NCBI RefSeq assembly: GCF_009730915.1
Contig: NC_052484.1
Location: forward strand, 806,001 to 870,000
Length of the DNA: 64,000 nucleotides
Direction of reading: 5' to 3'
Source: Dioscorea cayenensis subsp. rotundata
Taxonomy: Eukaryota; Streptophyta; Magnoliopsida; Dioscoreales; Dioscoreaceae
A model generated the notes under the pieces. The model was not told the origin of the DNA. It did no database searches and was given only the letters and a program-made list of their open reading frames with translations. Every line of letters starts with the position of its first letter. Position 1 is the stretch's first letter. The translations under genes were made by a program, and so were the position numbers. Positions 1 to 12,271 of this stretch are shown one piece after another.

Positions 1-151
1 TTTTTAAAAAAATAAAAATTTAAATTTAAATTTTTAAAAGTTTTAAATTTTAATATAAATGACAATATTAAATATGATAATTGACGTAATAAGTGATGTC
101 TTATAAAATTAAATGAAAAAATAAAAATATATTTTCCACTTTGATGACATG

Positions 152-153
<2 letters not shown>

Positions 154-183
<30 letters not shown>
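154..183. repeat. (TA)n microsatellite
   Basis: An uninterrupted AT dinucleotide run of about 30 bases in the left spacer. Confidence 0.9.
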
Positions 184-184
<1 letters not shown>

Positions 185-882
185 GTCATGAGTGCCTAAA
201 ATGAAATTTATATGCATGTATGTATGTCAGAAATTTATAATCTTACAATTTTTAATTCAAGTTTATTTGACATATTTTATTTAATTTTGATGCAAAGGTG
301 AATAAGTTTGTGACAACATTGATTTTTATAATAGATTTGATTTATTTGTTTTTTTGTTTTTCCTCTACTATAAATATGATATTTACTAGAAAATGATCTA
401 TATTAAAATTGAGTTTTTTTTTTTCTTATCCTCTCAAAATGATAAACAAATCAATAAATTAAAAAATATATTTATTTTTGATATACGTCCAAATAATTAT
501 ATTTAACTATCCATTCAGTGAAGAAACAGAAAGACACGGTAGCGTACTACGAGGGTGCATTGTTTTGACCAATATAAAAATATGAAATTTCATATATATT
601 ATTGAACGTTTTGAAAATATAAAAAATAAAACAAAAAATATTATTCTCTCTCATATGAATATATATATACCCACAGCAATGATAAACTGTAAGTCTAAAC
701 TATTTCAAGCCGGCTATAGAAATTTTTTTCTTTCATATCATTTTATAAAAATTCAAAAACCTAAATAAACTATAATTAGATATATTATGTAGTAAAGTTT
801 CTGCAAGACAACTTTAAAGCTAAAGAGCTTTCATAATAAGATATTAACATATGTTGTTAAAATTATATCCATACTTTATTAA

Positions 883-885
<3 letters not shown>

Positions 886-928
<43 letters not shown>
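886..928. repeat. (TA)n microsatellite
   Basis: An uninterrupted AT dinucleotide run of about 43 bases. Confidence 0.9.
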
Positions 929-931
<3 letters not shown>

Positions 932-2504
932 GAAATATAGAGAAATCACATTAGAAATGTGTTCAGATATGGAATTAATACCTTAATATATATAGTTGCC
1001 CTTTCATTCTATGTTAGCTAAGATTTAAACATGCTTCTTTGATAATAATATGAACATGCAATGTAAAAAAATGGGTCCAAATAAATTGAGAGGTTGTCCG
1101 CATATATATATATAATATAAGAATAATTAATAATGTGATGAAGCAGTCATTATCCATTGATTGCATTTTCATAAGTTGATGATATGAGTTGGAGATTGAC
1201 AGCTGCAAGTACAAGTTGATGTTTGAAAACAAAATTGTATTTTGTTTTCTTGCAAAGCACTTCATTCAGCATATCATAATCAAAAGCACTGTTGAGTTTT
1301 TAACCTTTTTGGAAAATCACAACAACATTATGATCTCTTTCTTTATATATAATGACAATAACAATAACAATAAATTATTATTAAAATTATATTAGATTAA
1401 TTCAGAGTGAAAGCTTTTATTTGCACTTTTGGGGTTGTTCAAAAATGTTGGCTTGAATGTGCCAAAGTGATCATGCAAACTCTGAATTCAAGGCATTCTT
1501 TTCAAATCTAGTGAGCTTTCATTGCATGATCATCTTATTATTTTTCCAATACTTCTTTGTATTTATAAATATATAAATAAATCTTATATATGTTTTGTAA
1601 ATTTAAAAGACCTTATTAACATTTAAATTTAAGTGCATTATTGATCTCTGTACTATGTCTTTTGTAGGGTATTTTGGTCCTTAGCATTAATCCATAAACT
1701 TTTTTACTTTTCATTAATAAATAAAAGGTGCATATGATTAATTAAAATGGTTGAAACAAGAGTCTTACATCCATTGCAGTCCAATGAATCCATACAAACA
1801 TTAGAAATAGCATTCAAAAGTGAACTATGAATTGTTGATAAATGGGTCCAATAAATAATTAAAAGTTGGCTTGGTATGTAGAATAAATAAACAACTAATG
1901 AGTTGCTCAATAGCAATAAACAAAAACATAAAATAAATATATACAAGTGAAATTTTTTTTGAATTTTATATCTTAAAAAAACTAGCATTGAAAATACTTT
2001 TTCATTTCAAATATATGTTTTTTTTTTTTACTTTGTTACCTTAATAAATAATATAAAAAAACCACTTACATTAAAGCTTAAAAAATATAATTATTTTATA
2101 ATAAGTAAGATTTTTTCACCGAAGTAAAAAACAAGGGGGTAAAACATTTAACTTGGTCAAACTCTAAAATTCAAATGTGAACTTGTTTACTTTTTTCCAT
2201 GACCCTTGTGCTTTTGACTGCCTAGGTCAGCTTTGTCCACAAATGCAAAAGAAAATAAATAAATTTAAATAATAAAAATAAAATAAAAAAGAAAAAAGGA
2301 AAAGAAGAAAAGACTTGAATGCTTTTTCTAAGTAATATATAAATGAATATATAATTTATTTTGACTTTTTTATTTGTGAAAAGCCCACGTGTTGTTGACC
2401 AATTGACAACGTGCACGAACAAACGCGCTCATAAAATAAACAATTAAAAAGTTAAAATGCTTATGTGAACAAGTGTATGTTTGTGTGTGTATATATACAT
2501 ATAT

Positions 2505-4060
2505 ACCGGTCCTACTCTAGGTATAGGCGACCAAGGCCTATGCGTAGAGCCCCAAAATTTTTATTATATATATTTTTTAAAAAATTATACTTACTATTTT
2601 CATAATTCATTTTAGTATTATACTATCCATATAATTATTATAGAACATTTTTAATTTATTTTTCGACTGTGTAACAAAATTGGCTTGAGGGCCTAAATTT
2701 TTTCAAACCTCACAATTTATTTTTAAAATTATATTTTAAATTTTCATTTACTATCATTCTATTATCTATCTAATTATTTTGAAAATTTTAAAATTTTTTA
2801 AATTATAACACTTAATTTTTTTTATTATAATATTAATACGAAACAAATTTTACTGGGCCACATAATTTTTCATGGTCTCACAATTCATGTTTTACTTTTT
2901 AAAATTTTTTATTTATTATCATCCTATAATCCTATCCATATAATTATCTAGAAAATTTTAATTATTTTTAAACTACATTTGGAAAATAAGTGGAAAAGAA
3001 AATTTTTCCATAAAAATGGTTGTTTGATTGGTATTATTTTATGGTTAGAAAATCAAGAATTTTCTATGAGAAATTCTTATTTTGTTGTTTGATTGCTCCT
3101 ATTAACCAAGGAAAATGTACGAATATTCTACTAAAAATATAATTCTATATATTATATAACTTAATTTTTATAAATAAAAACTAAAATATAGATTTTTTTA
3201 ATATACTTAAATATCAAGAGATCAAATTATAATTTTTATAAATATTTTAAAAATATTATATTATAGATTATCGGTATTAATTTGTTAAAAATTTGATTTT
3301 TTTAAATAAAAATAAAAAATCCTAAAGAGAGATACAGATATTTTTAAAATTTAAGATAAAACCAAAACAAAGCAGGAGAAAAATAAAACCTTAAATTATA
3401 CATTCACATGGATTTATGAATAAAGGTGAAAAAAAATCAGAAGATTTGACCTTGGTCGTTCCGAGCAGTGAAGATGATGGTTCCTTGACGACGAGACACT
3501 CGGCAATGCAGGTAACGGGACCAATCTTCGACATCGGCTTGGAGCTTATAAAATAAAATTTCAAATTGCCCCTCAATTTATTTTTTCAAATAGGCCCCCT
3601 CAATTTTTCATTGAAAAGTTTTCTTTGTGTTGGGAGAGGAAAACTTTTTTATAAATTTGAGGAAAAATAGTCACGTGATCAGTTTTGTGGAAAAGTTTTC
3701 CATAGAAAATGTTTTAACCAATTTGACTAGAAAATCTTTATTGGAAAAATTTTTCATGGAAAAGATTGCCAATCAAACATAGTTATAATAAGCTCCACAA
3801 ATTTTTAGGGCCTAACAATTCATGTTTTTTTAATTATATTTAAACTTTTATTTACTATCTTACCATCATGTCCACATAATTATAATTTTAAGAAATTGTA
3901 ATTAATTTTTTAATCTCTAAAATTTTTCTTATTTAATTTATTTAATTGATTAATAAATTTTTTTTTATTTTTATTATATAATTTATTATTTGATAAAAAT
4001 AATTAAAAAATATTTATTATGGTTTTACTTAAGCCGTATTATCTCTAAGACCGACCCTGT
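2505..4060. mobile_element. Degraded transposon-like insertion with internal repeats
   Basis: The left end contains CCGGTCCTACTCTAGGTAT and the right end, read in reverse complement, contains CAGGGTCGGTCTTAGAG. This is an imperfect inverted pair resembling hAT-like ends beginning CAGGGCCGG. Both sides are flanked by TA-rich sequence, so no target-site duplication can be called. Internally, a unit containing 'cacaattca/cataattca ... tatccatataattat' recurs near 2600, 2710, 2875 and 3810. No transposase is visible, so the element would be non-autonomous. A second element is nested inside it at about 2970-3787. The exact ends are uncertain. Confidence 0.4.
2970..3787. mobile_element. Nested MITE-like element
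   Basis: The left end AACTACATTTGG and the reverse-complemented right end AACTATGTTTGA form short imperfect inverted repeats. Both ends are followed by related text with GTTTGATTGG and the GGAAAA..TTTTTCC motif. The element interrupts one internal repeat of the surrounding insertion, so it arrived later. A less AT-rich core at about 3450-3545 stands out from its surroundings and might be captured host sequence. I do not recognise it. Confidence 0.4.
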
Positions 4061-5107
4061 ATATATATTTATGAAATCGACAAATGCTGTCAAGGAACAA
4101 GTACGAAGGTGCACCGATTACAGTGGCTTAACAACCTCAAGAGGTAAGATAGGCGACTTGAACGACCCCTTACTATGTAATCCTGAATAGGAGAGATATA
4201 CTACCTCCCACATAAGACCCATCAATATACAATTATAGTATTTGAGCCCAAAACAATACATAAATAGTATAGCTACAATACCACTATAGTACAATACTTT
4301 GGATCAGGATTCCACCTTGCATCTTGACCATGCAATGATTTGTAACCAGTGGTTGTTAATAAGAAAAAGTATTACCTAATTAAATGTTTAGATAAGAAAG
4401 TATGGTTTGTTCATCAATAATATTATGTATATATATATATATATATGTAAAAAATTATATATCAATTATCCATCAAGACATGAATGAAGGACTCTGATTG
4501 TCTGATTAATTGACATAATATGAAAGCTTCATTTTGAAAGTAATATAAGAGTATTTAATTAATAAGAACTGTCTAATTATATATCAAATAATCATCTCTT
4601 ATTAAATTAGTTTATCCAACATGATTGTTTATAGTGTTAATTTATTTTCATGTGTTATGGTCCATATACATAATATTTTAGCATGCAAGAGATTTAGAGG
4701 ATACAAAACTTATAAACTAATTATATTTATTACAGTATACAACCCGGGTACGTTTGCTTGATTATAATTTAAAATAAAATCTTAATTAATACATAGAATA
4801 ATACTTTGACCAAACTTATATATGACTAATTAGATCAATTTGGCCTTTTATTTTTTAGAAGAAAAGGCTCAATTCTTGTGTTTTGTCTGGAGGTGACATT
4901 CCGTTCCATCCGTAATTTAGTATTAATGTAAAATATTTAAAATTTAAATTAAATTAAACTAAGATAATAAACAAAACATTCATCAATTAATTAAAATACA
5001 TCTATTACATTCATTAACCAAATCTATAATCTAAGATAACTAAAATGAAATATTCAACGAACTTAATTATATATATATATATATATATATAAAAGAAAGA
5101 TAATCTA
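4061..5107. other. AT-rich intergenic spacer
   Basis: No gene, RNA gene or clear repeat family was recognised apart from short TA runs. Confidence 0.5.
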
Positions 5108-5325
5108 AATAAATCTCTATATTACTGTTCTCTAGAGATGTTTAATTACAACCATTGAACCATCATTTAACGATTATTTTTTTTATATAAGTACTGTACA
5201 TGTTTTTACTGTTTACGAATATTGTGTGATACTCTAAAAGATGTTTTGATATTATTCATAATGATCATAATCATTGGATTACCATTCAACGATTACTGTG
5301 GACGTCTCTAAATTACTCACCCCTC
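5108..5325. mobile_element. Foldback MITE, copy 1 of 4
   Basis: The left end reads CTAGAGATGTTT and later CATTTAACGATTA. The reverse complement of the right end reads TTTAGAGACGTCCACAGTAA then CGTTGAATGG. The two arms can pair over roughly 50 bases around an AT-rich centre. There is no coding capacity. The same arm motifs recur in the elements at 40135, 40860 and 62745, which supports a shared MITE family. Confidence 0.5.
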
Positions 5326-5796
5326 TATATTCATATATATATATATATAATATATACACTATAGCCTAGTGTGAAACCATGCCATGAACTTTGTAATAAA
5401 ATATACATATAATAACATACGAGTGTGTGAGAGAGTCTTTGCAAATTTAGGTAAAAATACACTAATGATGTATGAATCCAAAACAATAATAATAATACAA
5501 GTTGGTCCTCATACTATATCTTATAATCTGAATTTTTTATCACTTTATTAATTACGTACATAAATACATATATGCATATATATATATATATATATATACC
5601 AACTCTCCGCATGCTTTAGGACTAATGTTTGACTTACATCTAATCATAACAATTAAGCTAAACTAAACAAACATACATGATACATGTATATATTTATGCA
5701 CATAAACATCTGTATTAAAAAAAAAAAATAGTGGGCGATGGGACCCACAGAGAGTTTCCAAGAAAGATCAGAAGGTGGCCGTAGAGCAGTAGAGCA

Positions 5797-5823
5797 TTGA
5801 CCAAGAAGCACTATTCTTTGACT
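5797..5823 (+). promoter_or_regulatory. Paired W-boxes upstream of the MYB gene
   Basis: TTGACC at 5797-5802 and TTGACT at 5818-5823 match the WRKY-binding W-box core TTGAC(C/T). They lie about 210-235 bases upstream of the MYB start codon, in the less AT-rich proximal promoter. WRKY control of this gene is an inference from the motifs only. Confidence 0.4.
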
Positions 5824-6031
5824 ACTACGTTGCTATCATTTTCTTTATCTCTTCATATCAACTCTTCATCCCTCTTTCTTTTCATATATATATATATATA
5901 TGCACATATATGAGCCACCAAAAGTGGTGACAAATAGCTTCATAGCTTACTTTGATAATCAACTTCTCCTCTTCATCTCCTCTTCTTCTTCTTGTTCTTG
6001 TTCTTGTTTAGTTTATCAAGAGTGGTTGAAG

Positions 6032-6939
6032 ATGGTGAGAGCTCCATGCTGTGAAAAGATGGGGTTGAAGAAAGGGCCATGGACATCAGAAGAAGATCAA
6101 ATCCTTGTCTCTTATATCAATAACTTTGGCCATGGCAATTGGCGTGCTCTTCCTAAACTTGCTGGTATTTAATATTTATATATATATATATATATATATA
6201 CACATAGAGACATTAAAGTTTATTATATATTTGTGTGTTTTTCTAGTGGTCTAATAAAGTTTAAATACAGGTTTATTAAGGTGTGGGAAGAGTTGCAGAC
6301 TTAGATGGACAAACTATCTTAGGCCAGACATCAAAAGAGGCAACTTCAGTAAAGAAGAAGAAGACACCATTATCTCCTTGCATCAATCTCTTGGCAATAG
6401 GTACATTAATTTACATGTATATATGTTTATATATGGTTTGATTAATGTTTATATAGTTTGATTATTTAGTTTGATTTCTGATGATGTTGCTGTTGTTTGT
6501 GTTAAGATGGTCTGCAATTGCTGCACAACTTCCGGGTAGAACAGACAATGAAATCAAGAATGTTTGGCACACTTATTTGAAGAAAAAAATTGATAATAAT
6601 GTGCCGGGATCGAAGCCGAAGCCGAAGCCGAAGAAGAATAACAAGAATGTGAAATGTTTAGAGACAAATGCCGCGAAGATTTCTGCTGTTAATTTATCTG
6701 AGTCTCCTTCGAGATCTTGCAGTACTGATTTGTCATCTTCGTCGATGATCACGGAGTGGACTGATACAGCAATTGAGTTTCCGGTTGTGGATGAGAGTTT
6801 CTGGTCGGAGGTTATGTCGGTGAATGGCGATGAACCTTCTCCGGAATTGCTGAGTCGATCAAATGGCGATGAAAGCATGGATTTCTGGTTGAGAGTCTTC
6901 ATGGAAGCAGGAGAGTTCGGCGAATTACCTGAAATTTAA
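6032..6939 (+). CDS. R2R3-MYB transcription factor, subgroup 2 (MYB13/14/15 type)
   Basis: A nuclear DNA-binding regulator of the R2R3-MYB family. Exons are 6032-6164, 6271-6400 and 6507-6939. The phases agree and give 231 residues. The protein begins [20 protein letters not shown], the typical family N-terminus. It has an R2 repeat at about residues 14-62 (W..EED..L and CGKSCRLRW) and an R3 repeat at about 67-113 ([22 protein letters not shown]). The intron in the R2 repeat after LAG and the one after GNR are at the standard R2R3-MYB positions. The acidic C-terminus carries DESFWSEV and [13 protein letters not shown], which I associate with subgroup 2. Members known in Arabidopsis and grape act in cold, defence, lignin and stilbene responses. 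The start at 6032 is chosen for family conservation, although an in-frame ATG exists at 5900. A Lys-Pro repeat follows the MYB domain. Confidence 0.9.
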
Positions 6940-8591
6940 TTAACAATAATATAACATTTTTTTTACTGAGATACCGACAAAATACATCGTAGTATAAGGT
7001 TCACTCACAGGATTTATTGTACATTTCATCGTCTTCAGTGTCAAAAGTCGAAACCATATATGTAACTCTTTTTGACAAAGAATATAAACTTCTTCATTTC
7101 ATTGTCATTCATTTTACAAACATGCATTTATTTGAGAACAATTTATTATATCAGATGACGAAAACTGTGAAGAACTTACTCCAATTTACAGAAAATTCAA
7201 TCAGAATGCTGTCAGAAAAACAATGATTCTATTAATATGTTGTAAACAATCACTGAAAGTTGCGTAAATAGGAAACTAAACCGAAAGTGATGCAAATATG
7301 CAATTGAAGAAATATCGGAGAAATATCGAACAAACTAAAAAATTATTGTCATTCGGTTTTTCAACGATGCTTTGTACATACTCAAGAGTTATTCAAAGAA
7401 TTGACAAATTTTTTTCTATGCAATTTCTAACCTCAAATGATCTCAAACTACCAAACGTGCCAAACTTTCCACTTCTAAAAGTCCTCTAATTTTGAAATTT
7501 ATCAGACCTTTTTCCAATACCAAATAAATGATGTCTTATCATGGTAACTCACCTAATTGTTCATACCAAGATAATATATTTATACTATCACATGAATCAT
7601 TAGCATGCTTTTCAAACTAAATCACTTTTATTTAATGCTAAATAGTGTTTAGCTACAAATAAAACTCCCAAAAGTCTGAAATCAAGTTAAATATTCCAAA
7701 AGGACACTAGTGGCATCACACTCAACCGAAAAAAGGAAGATGGTTTACCTCAAAGGACTCAATTGTTCAATGGCCGATAAATGCACGCGCTTGCCCGTTC
7801 TTTCCTGATATACATGTAGTCAAATATGCATACACACAAACTTAAGGCAAAATAACATGTAGTCAAATACGCATACATAAGCTTAATTAAGACAAAATCT
7901 ACTGCCATGTGTAAGACCAAGCCCATCTCTTGTTATATTTCTCAGAGTAATTCCTCTGAGAAATACTAAGAAAATACATAAGTCAAGCTGTCTTATTCTG
8001 CTTTCCTAAGATACAAAGTTATTGCAGGAAAAAACATAATGTTGCTGCTTTCAAATACATACATCAAAAGTGGGAAGATAAAAATGGTTGGTTTTCTAAT
8101 ACTAGATTAGATTTAAAATGATACAATGACGATCACTTTAACTAATAATGACATATGACATTATTGACAACTGAATTTTAAATGCTATACCTGGTTTGAC
8201 GACATTGGTGAAGTGAAAAGCCATCCATCAGGCAATAGATAAAGGTGCAACTTTTTCTCTAAGGTATTCCTAATTGCAAAGATAGTGATACAATACCAAC
8301 CAAGTTATGTTCAGACTGCTCAAAAGTCGAATGCAAATAGATTAAATTGGGTCCTACATTGCAGAAATACACACGGAAAACAGTAAATGTCTGCGCCAAT
8401 GAAACAACAATTTTAGGCATGTGATTCCTTCAATTAGATAAGTAATGAATTTTTGATCAAAAGTGCAACCAAAGAACAAAAATGCATGGACATGTAGCTT
8501 CGTCAAGCTGCCTCTGAATCAAAATGTCTATTTATTTGAACATTACAATTACTTTTCTCACTGCTTAGGAAAACCATTATAAGCATGGGGT
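6940..8591. other. Intergenic spacer
   Basis: No gene is supported. The part nearest 8591 may include 3'-untranslated or downstream sequence of the malate dehydrogenase remnant on the minus strand. The open frames at 7017-7226 and 7298-7489 lack any recognisable motif. Confidence 0.5.
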
Positions 8592-9112
8592 TTATGAGAG
8601 ACATGAGTATGCAAGAGTGTTCTCCTTGTTTAGTTCCTCAGATGTTGCATCCGATTTCTTCATTGAGAATTTGTCAATTAAAATACCTGAGGAAGTAACA
8701 TGAAATTATTTAACAGCAGAGATGGGAACAAAGTAAAATGAAGGATTACAGGCACTATTGTCCCTCAAGGTAATTGTTAATTTTGATCCATTCAGTAAAA
8801 AAACACATTTAATTATTAGTAGCTCAAGTTAATCCCAGCTAATGAACATACAAAGTTGCTTCCCCTGGAACTATATAATAGCAATCAGAAAAAAAAAACA
8901 TGTCATTATCTTTGAAGACCAACCAACCCATACAAGTTGCTATTGGATCCCGAAATATCACATCATCTATAAAGAAACTATCAGACTCACAACAATAGCA
9001 TACCTTGAACAATATTCCATTCACCATTGTGGCAGGTGACAGGGAAAGAATAAATCAACCCAGCAGGAACACCATAGGAACTGTCAGGGTACACACCCAT
9101 AAAAACCAATGT
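8592..9112 (-). pseudogene. 3' fragment of a cytosolic malate dehydrogenase gene
   Basis: Two terminal exons of an NAD-dependent cytosolic malate dehydrogenase (malate/oxaloacetate interconversion). The upstream exon (9112 down to 9004) encodes [20 protein letters not shown] followed by [11 protein letters not shown]. The last exon (8686 down to 8592) encodes ILIDKFSMKKSDATSEEL followed by NKENTLAYSCLS and a stop. The donor, the acceptor and the shared phase-1 junction (glycine) are intact, so this is a piece of intron-containing genomic DNA and not a retrocopy. Homology stops abruptly inside the upstream exon near 9112. None of the earlier exons, including the NAD-binding and catalytic part, was found up to 12 kb. 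A truncated pseudogene is the simplest reading. A mis-join in the assembly is the alternative. Confidence 0.75.
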
Positions 9113-10257
9113 TCACTGTCATAAAAATTAAGAGACGAAGGAAATAAAAGAAAAGGTTTAAATCATTTTGTAACAAATTCTAAGAAAACTGTTGCAAGGT
9201 GCTTGAAATAATGCCTGATGAAGTTGACCAGTCAGAGTGGGAAGAATTTGGAATTGAAAAAGCTTTGAAGAAGTTGACTTGTCAACTGACCAATGGAGAT
9301 GAAGGATCACCACTACCAGCCAAGGAGACACGCTATTAATTCTCACCTTTGAAGCAACCAATGAAAGCATGAGACAGTGATTATCCTTGTACTGACACAG
9401 CATTTAATGTGTTAATCTTTTGTACTATGTTATCTTATTGGATGGTTTGTATTGGGACTCTACTATGATGATTAAAACTTTTTGAGAAGTATTAAATGTA
9501 TTGATCTCTGCCCAGTAGAATTTTGAGCGAGATCTTCTGAACATTCTCCTCCACTTAAAAAAATTACTAGATTTTCACTAGAAAACTTCATTTTGCAATC
9601 AAATAAGCTCATGAACAGTAAAATCCACTGAAAAATAACAAAAAAAATGCATTCATGGATGCATTTTGATAAACCATTCAAAGGTTCTTTAGTAGAATCA
9701 TCACATGACGCCGATCAATAGGAAGATAAAACCACAGCGTCTGCTAGTAAATAGGATGAAATTCCTCTTGGGGGCTCCTCAAGAAAAATTTACTTTTAAT
9801 GCTTAATAAATAATTTTTTTTATATAAAAAATGTATAAAGAGCCGTCATTAAAAGAAATAGTTTATCAAATAGCATTTCAAATAACATAAAATTGAGCTC
9901 ACATCGTTTTTGCATATGGGCACTAGGTCTACACATTAAACTCAAAGCCCACGCAAGATGAAGACACAATATGTTAAGATATTAACTGAACATCTTGATA
10001 TCCTTTAAATATATATAAATATATAATTGATAGAAAATCGTAAAGGAAAAAAAACCATCTTATTTTGTTAAAAAAAAAGTGAATCAACTTTTTTTGTGTT
10101 CGACAACTGGTTAGAAGGTAGAGCTCCTAAAGACCTATGCCATGACCTCTTTAATTAATGATTGGATCTTCTCTTGGATTACAATCAGACAATTCAAACA
10201 AGCACTTATTGATCAAGAAAAAATTTTTATAACAGCTTTCTCTATTGTATCTTAACC
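9113..10257. other. Intergenic spacer beside the truncated gene
   Basis: No coding region is supported. The minus-strand frames at 9158-9403 and 9472-9681 do not continue the malate dehydrogenase protein and carry no known motif. Confidence 0.5.
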
Positions 10258-10812
10258 AATGTTGTCGTTTTCACCAGGTTGTACTAGTGAGCAAGATTAT
10301 TAAATATTGGCTTGATATCCTTGTGATGAAGCCAAAATATTGATCTCTTTTAATCTAACGGTCTAGATTGCTCTATTGTTTATATAGGGTTATGTTTGTT
10401 GGGTGTTGTGTAATGAGAGAAAAGAGAGAAGGATAGAGAGGGTGAGTTCTCTTGTATTTGGAAAGTGAAAAGAGTGGTGTAGAGGAGAGCTCTTGTTCTT
10501 GCTTGATCTCATTAAAGCAAGGTAAGACCATTGTTTTTGAGGTAAGGCTAGTTCTTAGAGCTTGGTAATCCTCTTGTGGCTTTATGCCTATTTCTTGTAC
10601 TCTTGTACTCTTGTTATTCCCCTATGATATAGTGAAGCATTGTTCTCCCGTGGATGTAGACTTGTTCTTAGCCGAATCACATTAAATTGGTGTCTCTTAC
10701 TTTATTCTTGTGAGATTGGTTGTATGTTATCCTTGCATTGCCCATTCATTGTGTGATTGCTAGGCATTATGATATTGCACACCAAGTGTTCGACGAATTG
10801 TCACACTAGTTC
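10258..10812 (+). mobile_element. Probable solo or partial copia-type LTR
   Basis: The segment holds a stretch typical of plant copia LTR 3' ends: a leader-like tract with GAGAGAAAAGAGAGAAGG, CTCCCGTGGATGTAGAC, CCGAATCACATTAAATTGG and then GTGTCTCTTACTTTATTC. It ends near TTGTCACA. No primer-binding site follows and no second LTR or polyprotein was seen, so it would be a solo or truncated LTR. The boundaries are approximate and the family is inferred from composition and motif order. Confidence 0.4.
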
Positions 10813-10899
10813 CACGCTTCCTCACACGCAACAAAAGATGACAGAAAACCTGATCATTAGAAAGCAACAAGAATTTTACAGTTCATTCATACTATAAAT

Positions 10900-11300
10900 T
10901 TCTCATGGATGGAGACGCTCGTAGCCCACTGTATTCACCCTTCTGGAGTTCAGAACGTCCGGGTAAAATAACTCTCTTCTGTTGGCTAGCATGTGAGATA
11001 GAGTCTTAACTCTTATCAATCTAGCCATGAGAGGTTGTAATCTACAGAATGCCACTAACACTTGCGTATTGTACCACAAAGAGTCTGAAACAACATATCA
11101 CCTTCTTCTACTGTGTAATTTTGCAATGCGCATCTGGGCATTTTTTTCATCAAATTCTAAAACTACATTCCCATCCTTATTCAACTTCAGAGGTTTGGAT
11201 GTCTTGGATACCATCCATCGATGTTCGCCATCAACCTCTTTGGGATCTACTCTCAAAAGCAATTTTCTAGAACATTTGGCTAGGAACAATTGAATATTAT
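10900..11300 (+). pseudogene. LINE (non-LTR) remnant with zf-RVT region
   Basis: Translated with frame changes, this reads GKITLFCWLACEI, then LAMRGCNLQNATNTCVLYHK and ESETTYHLLLLCNFAMRIW. This matches the zinc-binding domain found after reverse transcriptase in plant L1-type elements (pattern PGK..FCWL...R...C.LC....ET..HL...C..A..W). Stops and shifts break the frame, and the reverse transcriptase and endonuclease parts are absent. It is a dead fragment. Confidence 0.65.
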
Positions 11301-12271
11301 ATTTAATTCTCTTGTTTTACCATTGCATTCAATCATTGTCAAAATTATTCACCTGTCCCTGACCTAGCTTTCTGCAGCTAGAGATCCACACCAACATCTA
11401 CCTAGCGACTCAATCTAGAACCTCAAGCGTTTGCTCATCTTCCTAAATGAGCTACAGAGCGAGTATTCCAGCGCCGCGGCACCACAACCACCTTAGGACT
11501 GATCCCCTTACCTAAGAGCATGAGTAGACTTTTGTCCCCTTCTGCCAGACTTTGCCAACTCAACTATGTTTCCTTTTTCTTTCTTTTCTTTGTAGTGTGT
11601 GATTGTTAGAATTGCATCACCTCTAGTGATGAACTTCTTTCCTTTCTCGGTTCTGTGTTTTGTGGTTTTTCATGTTTGGGGAGTTCTCATTATTTTGTTC
11701 TATTTCAATTTGTACTAGTTTTCAGTTTTCTTAAATAAAATAGTAATTTATTTCACTTTTTATATCCATCTGACAAATTAGTTGGTATCTTGTTTTTCTT
11801 CCAACTAAAAAACGGAGGACTCCCAAGTTGAAGGCCGACACATGAGATTGATATGGTTTCATTTTTTTTTTTATAAAAATAAACAAATCATTAAAAACGT
11901 TAAAAATAATACATGATTTTTGTTTGATTGAGGGATAAAAATGGTGAGTTACTCTCAATCAAGTGATGCCTCCCCTAAGTCATGACCTCAAGAACTCCAG
12001 GCTCCATTTGGTTATAGAACCTCAAAGATCTTATACTCATGTTCTTTTTAATAAAAAGAATCTGTAAAACCATTTCATAAAACTGAAAAAGAGGAACAAA
12101 CAAGGAGCAAAGTTCAATTTGTCACAAATTGTACTCTTTGTTGGCACATGTCATAACACATCTGTAATTCACAAACTCTCAAATCATCTCCAAATCAAAT
12201 CATTTACATAAAACAACAGAAAACTAATAATCTGAACAATATATATATATCATCCATATAATAATCAAGAA
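11301..12271. other. Spacer with possible LINE tail
   Basis: No gene is supported. It may contain further degraded LINE sequence. It ends at the 3' side of the DUF761 gene, whose 3'UTR should lie just below 12272. Confidence 0.4.

Larger units (their letters stand above)
1..2504. other. AT-rich intergenic spacer
   Basis: No gene is supported here. The sequence is dominated by A/T runs and (TA)n microsatellites. The short open frames on both strands have low-complexity, Lys/Asn/Ile-rich translations and match no family I know. No splice-compatible exon chain was seen. Confidence 0.6.

Noticed and set aside
6573..6902. 109-codon minus-strand frame
   Set aside because: It is antisense to MYB exon 3, whose conserved protein accounts for the open frame.
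11027..11293. 88-codon plus-strand frame as a gene
   Set aside because: It is part of the frame-broken LINE zf-RVT remnant and not a host gene.
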